Assembly: GCA_021789565.1 (NCBI GenBank)
Contig: JAJYJL010000002.1
Coordinates: 1-31,230, forward strand
Direction of reading: 5' to 3'
Source: Acidobacteriota bacterium
GTDB taxonomy: Bacteria > Acidobacteriota > Terriglobia > UBA7540
DNA: 31,230 bases
The first letter of the stretch is position 1, and each line of letters begins with the position of its first letter. A program made the translations under genes and the position numbers. The notes beneath the pieces are model-generated. The model saw only the letters and a list, made by a program, of their open reading frames with translations, was not told where the DNA came from and made no database searches. Below are positions 24,758-31,230 of the stretch, piece by piece.

Positions 24758-27376
24758 TCAGGGTTGAGTCTGTGAAATCTGGGGTGAGGGCACCGCTTCA
24801 AGATTTCGAAGAGTACCTGCAAAATCAAGGTCCGCCATTCGGGAAACCGGACCGATGGCGCCCGGATGAAGAGGCGTCCAGGACTGGTGAATGCCGCGCA
24901 AATCGGCCTGCACCTGCAACCTGGCCGATCCGTCAAAAGAGTAACGGCCTTTCAACTGGAATTTAGCGCCCGCAACCTCCACAGGAAAATCTTCAAGTTC
25001 CACCCGGTGGTCACGAATCCTGAGATGCGCGGTTGCCCCGGGTATAAACAACGGCCTGGATCCCTCCTCAAACAGGTCCATCCCGAAATGGCGGGCGATA
25101 GTCCGCACAGGATTGAATTCACCCAGGCTGACGCCCTCCAGCCGCACCGTCATCCCACCGCGCAGCGTCCGAACGAGTGCGGAGTGGGTCAAACCATTGG
25201 CCTCGAACGAGCCCTCCGCGGAGTAATACCCTTGAACTCCCGCCAGCGCCGCCGGAAGATATGGCCCGAGAGCCCGAATGCCGGCGCCGCTGATATCGGT
25301 TTGCCCGGAAAGTCGCGCCGGGTCCTTCGCCAGGTCCACCAGAACATTGGCCTCCCCGCGACCTCCTCCTGCCGCGAATTGAACCTTCGCCAGACGGACC
25401 TTCCGGTCATGGATATTGATATGGGCCTGAAAGTCATACAGTAAAAGTCTCCGATAAGTCAGAAGTGGGGTGGAAAATTGGCCGCGCGCATCCAGACTGG
25501 CGGCAAGATAAAACGAAGGTCTGTGGCCGCTGATCAAAGATCGTATACCCGCAATCCAGTCAAAAAATGACCTGGTATTTTGGTCACCGATGCCTTCAAA
25601 CCACTGCCCGGCCTGTTCAATGCTCAGCTTGTCCGCCTTCAGGTTGAAATCCCAGGGAGAATGGGAGTCACGCCGGTGCATCACCCATCCGGAGAAAACG
25701 CTGGTGCCCATCACCGCCACGATCGGGTTGACGATGACTTGTTTTCCATAAACCTGAATGCGCGCCCGCGGGAGATTCAGGGGCTGGCTCAGTCCTGGAA
25801 TCACCAGCCGTGCGCTGCGGATACTCGCCTGGGCAGTAACGACTGGCTTGCTCCACGGCCAGGCCCTGCCGGCAATGTGGAGCGTGAACGACCCGATGCC
25901 TGAGGCTTCCAGGGGACTATTCCTCAGGATTCCCAAAGCACGCCCGAAATGCACCAGCTTTGCCAGGTTTACGGCTTGCGAGGAAAAAGTCAATTCGTAC
26001 ACTGGGTCGTTCGTTGTATGCCTCCTGCTCTTTGGGCGTGAAATATGCCGGAGGTTCCCTTCCGCCACAACAGCGACACCGGGCGCCAGCCCTACCCTGA
26101 CAGGAGCCAACCGGGCCCCCGCCCGGGTGACGCGAATGGCCACGTCAGAAACCGGAAATGCCCCTGAAGGAGTATCCAGCCGGACCCCATGTGCATTGAG
26201 GAAACCGCCATACCGTTTCCCTCGCCAGGGGCCCTGGACGGAAATCATCCCGTCGAGGCGCCCGTTAACGTTCCACGCAACCCGGCTTCCCAGGACTCGC
26301 TCGGTGAGTCGCTGCAGGTCCTCCAGTCGGGAACGCTCAAAGGCCACCACCAGGTCAAGATCCGGCCCGGATGTAACCTCGGCAATCGAACCTTCAAGGT
26401 GGACCTGCGAATTCGCAAAAGCCAGGTCCATGCCTTGAATCGTTAAATTCTCTTTGTCACGATCGAACTGGCCGCGGAAGCGCAGGTCGCAAGGCAGGTC
26501 ATTCGACGAGGGCAACTGCTCCCAGCGATGCAACTGCCTCAACTGCGCTTCTCCTGAATACTCGATCTGCCGAAGAGTACCGCTCAGATGGATGGTGCTG
26601 TTCATCACGCCGTAAACTTCGGGATTCTGTCCCGTCAGAAGCGGAATCCAGTCATAAAGTAACGCCCCCTGCATTCGAAGGGTCGCATCCAGAGTGTGCC
26701 CGGCAGCTCTTGCAGGGGACCAGCTTCCATCCAGCTCAACCACACCCGGAGTGGGGAATTCAAGGTCCGTACGGACCGGTTCGCCCGCCATGCGGAAGTC
26801 AACCCGGTTTGATTCGTACTCGAAATCCAGGTGGGCATGCGTATCAACAATCGCAAAGGGTTTCTTATTCTCGCCGATTTTAAAGTTAAGCCGCGCACCC
26901 TCAATCTCTACGGACATATTGGCAGGCGCCGGTACCGGTGATCCGGGGCCGGGCGATCGGGCTTTAATCGCGCTCTGCAACAGAAGGCTTTCAATGTTCC
27001 ACCTGCCCGCGGGGTCCCGGACAAGGTTGATGCTGGGGTCGGAAAGCCTGAGTGTTCCAAAATACAGGCGCGGGCTCCAGAGGCTTCGCCATTGAAGGTC
27101 GCAATCGATGTGGCCAACACGGACGAACGGCTCCAGCCCAAAGGCAGGATCTTCATCGACCACAACGTTGTCTACGGTGAACCCCAGGTGAGGAAAGAAG
27201 TGAAGGGCGACATGGCCAAGGGACACTTTCCGGCGCAGAGAACGTTCGAGGCCGGCCCTCAGGAGAGGACGGTAGCGGCCAGCATTCAGGAAGTACGGCG
27301 CCACCCAGGCTGCTGCGATGAGCAGCGCCAGCACGACCGCCGCATTTCTCAGATATCTGCGACTGGTTTGACTCAT
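24758..27376 (-). CDS. AsmA-family envelope protein
   Basis: 872 residues. One N-terminal transmembrane helix (about 12-31) is followed by the AsmA N-terminal domain (GRYRPLLRAGLERSLRRKVSLGHVALHFFPHLGFTVDNVVV; later WRSLWSPRLYFGTLRLSDPSINLVRD). A long beta-rich periplasmic region comes next, then an AsmA-2-type C-terminal domain (LRGGMTVRLEGVSLGEFNPVR, GATAHLRIRDHRVELEDFPVEVAGAKFQLKGRYSFDG). AsmA/TamB/YhdP-type proteins form bridges that carry phospholipids between inner and outer membranes. The start ATG overlaps the lepB stop by one base (TGATG), so the two are translationally coupled. The stop is followed directly by the gene at 24745. The family is sure; the precise role is inferred. Confidence 0.93.
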   Translation of the reverse strand: MSQTSRRYLRNAAVVLALLIAAAWVAPYFLNAGRYRPLLRAGLERSLRRKVSLGHVALHFFPHLGFTVDNVVVDEDPAFGLEPFVRVGHIDCDLQWRSLWSPRLYFGTLRLSDPSINLVRDPAGRWNIESLLLQSAIKARSPGPGSPVPAPANMSVEIEGARLNFKIGENKKPFAIVDTHAHLDFEYESNRVDFRMAGEPVRTDLEFPTPGVVELDGSWSPARAAGHTLDATLRMQGALLYDWIPLLTGQNPEVYGVMNSTIHLSGTLRQIEYSGEAQLRQLHRWEQLPSSNDLPCDLRFRGQFDRDKENLTIQGMDLAFANSQVHLEGSIAEVTSGPDLDLVVAFERSRLEDLQRLTERVLGSRVAWNVNGRLDGMISVQGPWRGKRYGGFLNAHGVRLDTPSGAFPVSDVAIRVTRAGARLAPVRVGLAPGVAVVAEGNLRHISRPKSRRHTTNDPVYELTFSSQAVNLAKLVHFGRALGILRNSPLEASGIGSFTLHIAGRAWPWSKPVVTAQASIRSARLVIPGLSQPLNLPRARIQVYGKQVIVNPIVAVMGTSVFSGWVMHRRDSHSPWDFNLKADKLSIEQAGQWFEGIGDQNTRSFFDWIAGIRSLISGHRPSFYLAASLDARGQFSTPLLTYRRLLLYDFQAHINIHDRKVRLAKVQFAAGGGRGEANVLVDLAKDPARLSGQTDISGAGIRALGPYLPAALAGVQGYYSAEGSFEANGLTHSALVRTLRGGMTVRLEGVSLGEFNPVRTIARHFGMDLFEEGSRPLFIPGATAHLRIRDHRVELEDFPVEVAGAKFQLKGRYSFDGSARLQVQADLRGIHQSWTPLHPGAIGPVSRMADLDFAGTLRNLEAVPSPQISQTQP

Positions 27377-28140
27377 CAGTGCACAAGCTTGAACGTTCTG
27401 TTCCAGCGCGTCCGGGTGAAGAAATGGATAAAAACGTTGCCCAACTGCCTGAGCCGGTCACCCAATGAGTTCTGCTCGTACTGCCCCGGCGGAGTCTCAT
27501 ACGACCAATAGATGATCAGCGGCCGGCCGGAAATCAGCTTGCGGGGGACAAAGCCCCAGAAGCGGCTGTCGTAGCTCTCTTCGCGGTTATCACCCATAAC
27601 AAAATAGTTATTCGGAGGCACCACCAACTGGCCGTCCTTCACATAGTTTTGAAATTCCGCCCTCCAGGTGGCCGTTGCCCCTTGCATCTCATCCCAAGTG
27701 AGAGGGGGGAAATCATCCAGAGGGCGCAACTCATTCAGATGGCTCTGCCGTACGAAGGGTTCCGACACAGCTTTCCCATTGACAAACACCTGCCGGTGGA
27801 AGACACGGATGCGGTCGCCGGGAACACCGATCACTCTCTTCACGTAATGCTCGCCGGGTGCCTGTCCATCATCCACATCGCTGGGAGCCGTGAAAACCAC
27901 GATGTCATCACGGTGGATGCGCCTGTAAGGAAGAAGCCGGGCCAGCAGACCGCGCGGGTAAGCAAACGCAAACTTGTTCACCAGAAGATGGTCGCCGATT
28001 AAAAGTGTGTTTTCCATAGAGCCGGTCGGTATCTTGAACGCCTGGACCACAAAGGTCGTCCCAAAAATCGCAAGGATCACCGTCACAATGAGCGATTCGA
28101 AGGTGTCGCGGAAGGATGATTTCTGGTAGCGTTCAGCCAT
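27376..28140 (-). CDS. lepB: Signal peptidase I
   Basis: Membrane serine protease of 254 residues that removes signal peptides from exported proteins. The N-terminal transmembrane helix (about 16-34) is followed by the catalytic Ser41 in IPTGSMENTL and the general-base Lys101 in HYVKRVIGVPGD. The late conserved box NYFVMGDNREESYDSRFWGFVP is intact. I chose the ATG at 28140: it overlaps the rnc stop by eight bases (ATGGCTGA) and has GGAG four bases upstream. The frame extends to 28242, but that part overlaps the rnc coding region and lacks family features. One base of the stop is shared with the next ATG. Confidence 0.95.
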   Translation of the reverse strand: MAERYQKSSFRDTFESLIVTVILAIFGTTFVVQAFKIPTGSMENTLLIGDHLLVNKFAFAYPRGLLARLLPYRRIHRDDIVVFTAPSDVDDGQAPGEHYVKRVIGVPGDRIRVFHRQVFVNGKAVSEPFVRQSHLNELRPLDDFPPLTWDEMQGATATWRAEFQNYVKDGQLVVPPNNYFVMGDNREESYDSRFWGFVPRKLISGRPLIIYWSYETPPGQYEQNSLGDRLRQLGNVFIHFFTRTRWNRTFKLVH

Positions 28141-28846
28141 CTGTCTCCACTTTCGCCGCAAGGATTCCCAGTGCTTCTTTAGCGGCCTGCTGTTGTGCAG
28201 CCTTCTTGCTGCTTCCGCTGCCCCGGGCCACCACACCGCCACCTGCCATCACTTCCACCGTGAAAGTCTTCTGGTGTTCCAGCCCTTCCTCTGCAACCAC
28301 ACGGTAGTGGGCCGGGCACTGCCCCTCTGCCTGGAGGTGCTCCTGGAGCACTCCTTTGTAGTTTGCCGCAAACAGGTCGTCAACCCCGTCCGTGAGGGCA
28401 GAGGCCAGAATCACCTTTTCAACCAGATCCCTCGCCGCTTCGAACCCTCCATCACGGTAAACGGCGGCCAGCAAAGCTTCCAGAGCGTCTGCCAGTATCC
28501 CGGGCTTCTTTCTGCCTTCACTCTTTTCCTCAGATTGGCCCAGGCGCAGATACTCACCCAGGCCAAGCTCGGCCGCTACCCCGCTCAGGTGACTGGCAGC
28601 GACCAGACTGGAACGCGCAAGTGAAAGCTTCCCTTCATCGTAATCTGGAAATGCGTCCAGCAATCTCAACGTGACCGCAAAGTTCAGCACGGCATCGCCC
28701 AGAAGCTCCATCAATTCGTTGTCACGCGTGGGGCTGGAAACTTCCTGGGCGTAAGAGGAGTGGGTCAGCGCTTCGATCAGCAGGTCCTGGTTTCGGAACT
28801 TGTAACCGATACGCTTTTCCAGCCTGTTGAAGGAAGATCGCGCCAT
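28133..28846 (-). CDS. rnc: Ribonuclease III
   Basis: Endoribonuclease specific for double-stranded RNA, used in rRNA and mRNA processing. About 237 residues from the ATG at 28846 (MARSSFNRLEKRIGYKF), close to the family norm. The catalytic domain has the signature DNELMELLGDAVLNF, aligned with the usual NERLEFLGDAVL: both glutamates and the aspartate are kept, while neighbouring residues differ. The second metal site is in ILADALEALLAAVYRDGG. The C-terminal double-stranded-RNA-binding domain begins NYKGVLQEHLQAEGQ and ends SGSSKKAAQQQAAKEALGIL. A TTG at 28936 would add 30 poorly conserved residues. The gene overlaps lepB by eight bases. Confidence 0.94.
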   Translation of the reverse strand: MARSSFNRLEKRIGYKFRNQDLLIEALTHSSYAQEVSSPTRDNELMELLGDAVLNFAVTLRLLDAFPDYDEGKLSLARSSLVAASHLSGVAAELGLGEYLRLGQSEEKSEGRKKPGILADALEALLAAVYRDGGFEAARDLVEKVILASALTDGVDDLFAANYKGVLQEHLQAEGQCPAHYRVVAEEGLEHQKTFTVEVMAGGGVVARGSGSSKKAAQQQAAKEALGILAAKVETDG

Positions 28847-28942
28847 GCCTGAGTGATGCACTCCAGCAAATCCTGACGCCCGGCTGGGACCGGGAAAGAA
28901 CGCCAGATTGTCATTTCCGGCCAGACGGCCCACCAACTCGTT

Positions 28943-30046
28943 TTATGGTTTTCCGGCGGCCTTGGGCTGCGAGCTCTTGGCTTTCTTCAATTCCTGAACC
29001 TGCTGATTCGCAAGCTGCTCGACAACGGTTCCCGGAGCAAGCTGTCCAGCCTTGGAAAAGGCTGCGATCGCATCGTCAAATTTGTCTTCCCCTCGGTAGA
29101 CTTCTCCCAGACGGTAGTAATCAGAAGGATTTGGGGAATCCACTTTTGCAATGGCGGACTTAAAGTTCTCCTCGGCCTTCGCCAGTTCACCCTGATCCAA
29201 TCCCACCAGCGCCATCTGAGAGCGCTCCAGGTGAACCATGCCCAGGGAAGCATAAACTTCCGATACGAGCTGGTCCTTCCGTTTCTTGTAGGCCGAGTCA
29301 GATTCATTTGGCTGCTTCGGAAGCTGGTCAATTTCCGCCAGGGCCTTATTCGCGTATCCCATCGCCTTGGCAAGCCTCTTTTCCTTCTCGGCATCGCTGA
29401 TGTTTTGTACCATTTGCGGCTGAGGAAGAATGTAGCTGACCATCAGCAGACTGATCAGGTTTTGGGGATCGACATCCAGGCTCTTTTCACCGTACATCAC
29501 GGCGTTCACAAGGTCATTCTTCTGCTGATAAGCGCTTGCCTCAAGCGCGTAAACATAGGTCAGGAGAGGGCTTTTGGGATATTGTGCCGTGAAGCTGTCA
29601 GAGTCCTTGATGATGGTGTCAGGATCTTTTGCGTTCTTAAGCTTGTTGTACGCCTCGCCTTCCGCGGCGCTGACTTCCGCACTCCCGACTTTCGCCTTCC
29701 GTGCGGCACGGGCTGAGGGAGTAAACTGCTTCATGTAGGTCATCAACTGGTCGGTCGCACCCGCTTTGGTCAGTTTCTTCACTATGTCGGGCGTAAACTC
29801 AAAATCGGTTCCCCTGGTCTCGACCTCTTTCGCCACATTTTCAAGGTGATTCCTGTTGTGCTTGATCAGTTTGATCAGGTCTTTTTCTTCAAGCGGGGCC
29901 TCCACCGGAGCAGAGGACTTTGCCGCCTGTTGTGCCGCCTGCGCCTGTTGCGCGGCAAGGGCCGGACGTCCATTGATCAGGACACCTCCGGCCAGCGTTA
30001 AGGTCCAAACGGTTCCAAGGCTTATAGCCTTTTTAGTCCAAGACAT
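28943..30046 (-). CDS. Secreted TPR-repeat protein
   Basis: 367 residues. A signal peptide (KKAISLGTVWTLTLAGGVLINGRPALA, cleavage near residue 32) is followed by an alanine/glutamine-rich linker, then several helical TPR-type repeats. The best are SPLLTYVYALEASAYQQKNDLVNAVMYGEKSLDVDP near 160-195 and PSDYYRLGEVYRGEDKFDDAIAAFSKAGQLAPG near 312-345. TPR arrays hold protein partners, so a periplasmic scaffold role is plausible. The C-terminus is lysine-rich. A strong promoter lies 43-71 bases before the ATG. It is the first gene of the run that continues with rnc, lepB, asmA and the unknown gene. Confidence 0.88.
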   Translation of the reverse strand: MSWTKKAISLGTVWTLTLAGGVLINGRPALAAQQAQAAQQAAKSSAPVEAPLEEKDLIKLIKHNRNHLENVAKEVETRGTDFEFTPDIVKKLTKAGATDQLMTYMKQFTPSARAARKAKVGSAEVSAAEGEAYNKLKNAKDPDTIIKDSDSFTAQYPKSPLLTYVYALEASAYQQKNDLVNAVMYGEKSLDVDPQNLISLLMVSYILPQPQMVQNISDAEKEKRLAKAMGYANKALAEIDQLPKQPNESDSAYKKRKDQLVSEVYASLGMVHLERSQMALVGLDQGELAKAEENFKSAIAKVDSPNPSDYYRLGEVYRGEDKFDDAIAAFSKAGQLAPGTVVEQLANQQVQELKKAKSSQPKAAGKP

Positions 30047-30088
30047 GGTTCACTCCCACCTTCATTCTAAATGCCTTTATTACTTAGC

Positions 30089-30117
30089 AGCGTACTAGAA
30101 GCTTTATTCCCTGTCAA
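30089..30117 (-). promoter_or_regulatory. Promoter of the TPR-rnc-lepB-asmA run
   Basis: On the minus strand, TTGACA (30117-30112, perfect) and TACGCT (30094-30089, half consensus) are 17 bases apart. The start would fall near 30082, giving a leader of about 36 bases that contains GGGAG before the ATG at 30046. The weak -10 makes this less certain than the -35 suggests. Confidence 0.5.
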
Positions 30118-30238
30118 CAAAGAGGCCACCCGGAAACACGCGCCAACAGCAGCAATCTGTGGAGTGCGCAGGGGCTGCCGGTAGGCCACCTATCCCCATG
30201 GAAATCCTCCCATAAGAAGCCGGCCGGATTGCCCAAAG

Positions 30239-30267
30239 TTGAGTCACGGAGGCTCCGCCATTACAAT
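30239..30267 (+). promoter_or_regulatory. Promoter of glmM
   Basis: TTGAGT at 30239-30244 (four of six) and TACAAT at 30262-30267 (five of six) are separated by exactly 17 bases. Transcription should begin at 30273-30276, at or next to the glmM ATG at 30276, leaving almost no leader. Confidence 0.55.
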
Positions 30268-30275
30268 GTCACAGT

Positions 30276-31230
30276 ATGCATATACGAAAGCTCTTCGGCA
30301 CAGATGGCATGCGGGGGGAAGCAGGCCGCTACCCGCTGGACCATCAAACGGTTTTCAAGTTCGGGAAGGCGCTGGGTGGCCTGCTGCAAAAAACCAGCGG
30401 CGCCGGCCAGCCGCAGATCATCCTCGGAGAAGACACGAGGGAATCGAGCCGCTGGATTTCCGGGACCCTCTCTGCAGGGATCAGGTCGACTGGCACCCGG
30501 CTCTTCTACGCCGGTGTCATCACCACTCCCGGCGTAGCCTTTCTCACGCGCCATCATGGATTCCACGCCGGCATCATGGTTTCCGCTTCTCATAATCCTT
30601 ATTCCGACAACGGCATCAAAGTTTTTTCCAATTCCGGCCTCAAGCTCTCGGAAGTCCAGGAACTGGAGATCGAACGGGCCATTGAGCGTGAACATCCCGG
30701 AGACGGTCCTTATCCCCAGGAAGAACTTTCTCCTGAACCCAACTTCCTTCAGGAATATGTCTCCTATCTTTGCGGCCTGCTCCCCGGCAGTCTTGAAATG
30801 CCCGGCGCGCCTCTGGTTGTGGACTGCGCCAATGGGTCAGCGTCACGAGTGGTTCCCCTGCTGCTCAAGCAGCTTGGCATCAAGGCCCGCATCCTCAACG
30901 CCGCGCCGGACGGCCGCAACATCAATTTGCATTGCGGGTCGCTCTTCCCCGCCGGCATGGCGAGGGAAGCTCAAGCCGCCGAAGCGCCCCTCAGCATCGC
31001 CTTTGACGGCGACGCCGACCGGGCGATCTTTGCCACCCCGGATGGCCGCATCGCCGACGGCGATCACGTTCTCTACGCTGTGGCCCCCTTTTACAAACAG
31101 CGCCAAAACCTGAAAGGCCATACTGTCGTGGGCACCCAGATGACCAACCTGGGGTTGGAACACGCCCTGGCGCGAAGCGGTATCGCGCTGCTGCGAACCG
31201 CGGTGGGTGACCGCTACGTGCTGGAAGCGA
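30276..31230 (+). CDS. glmM: Phosphoglucosamine mutase, 5' part (runs off the window)
   Basis: The first 318 codons of the enzyme that converts glucosamine-6-phosphate to glucosamine-1-phosphate for UDP-GlcNAc, and so for peptidoglycan and lipopolysaccharide. I read the frame through to the edge with no stop; other open frames here are shadows. It starts MHIRKLFGTDGMRGEAG. The active serine is Ser105 in GIMVSASHNPYSDNGIK. The magnesium loop DGDADR is at 244-249, matching the position of the E. coli loop. GTQMTNLGLE and TAVGDRYVLEA follow before the edge; the sugar-binding and phosphate-binding domains lie beyond. The ATG has no ribosome binding site within reach and sits a few bases after the promoter, so a leaderless transcript is likely. 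It diverges from the TPR gene. Confidence 0.93.
   Translation, partial: MHIRKLFGTDGMRGEAGRYPLDHQTVFKFGKALGGLLQKTSGAGQPQIILGEDTRESSRWISGTLSAGIRSTGTRLFYAGVITTPGVAFLTRHHGFHAGIMVSASHNPYSDNGIKVFSNSGLKLSEVQELEIERAIEREHPGDGPYPQEELSPEPNFLQEYVSYLCGLLPGSLEMPGAPLVVDCANGSASRVVPLLLKQLGIKARILNAAPDGRNINLHCGSLFPAGMAREAQAAEAPLSIAFDGDADRAIFATPDGRIADGDHVLYAVAPFYKQRQNLKGHTVVGTQMTNLGLEHALARSGIALLRTAVGDRYVLEA

Overview
The window looks like an ordinary chromosomal stretch from a GC-rich Gram-negative bacterium, most likely an Acidobacteriota member. This is an inference from gene content: a heme block ordered HemX/CcsA-like, hemA, hemC, cobA-hemD; a TonB-dependent receptor with an N-terminal carboxypeptidase-regulatory domain; secreted peptidases; a TAT-exported sugar-isomerase-like protein; and a bactofilin. 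I found no rRNA, tRNA, CRISPR array, transposase, integrase or phage gene.

Layout. (1) 0.1-4.9 kb, plus strand: early tetrapyrrole synthesis, from a cytochrome-assembly-like membrane protein through glutamyl-tRNA reductase and hydroxymethylbilane synthase to a fused SUMT/uroporphyrinogen-III synthase. (2) 5.0-8.5 kb: an orphan LytTR response regulator (minus), then on the plus strand a small secreted protein, a NUDIX hydrolase, a cold-shock protein with a structured leader, and a secreted VirB10-like protein. (3) 8.55-13.95 kb, minus strand, in transcription order: leuA, leuB, bactofilin, a methyltransferase-like protein and a secreted protein of unknown function. (4) 14.0-17.4 kb: a long intergenic region and a TonB-dependent receptor whose frame is broken at a C5 tract. 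(5) 17.4-23.9 kb, minus strand: cation/proton antiporter, TAT-exported isomerase-like protein, S9 peptidase, M49-like metallopeptidase lipoprotein. (6) 24.1-30.05 kb, minus strand: a probable operon of a TPR protein, RNase III, signal peptidase I, an AsmA-family protein and an unknown membrane-anchored protein, with overlapping or nearly touching ends. (7) 30.28 kb to the window end, plus strand: the first part of glmM, open to the edge.

Functional reading. The hem genes supply uroporphyrinogen III and a siroheme branch. The receptor plus two peptidases suggests peptide uptake and degradation at the envelope. The rnc-lepB-asmA run and the divergent glmM concern RNA processing and envelope building. 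I found no clear new multi-gene defence or mobile system. The most distinctive signals are a promoter-terminator pair inside the cold-shock gene leader, a probably leaderless glmM, the HEISH zinc motif of the M49-like enzyme, the receptor frameshift, and the uncharacterised methyltransferase/secreted-protein pair.
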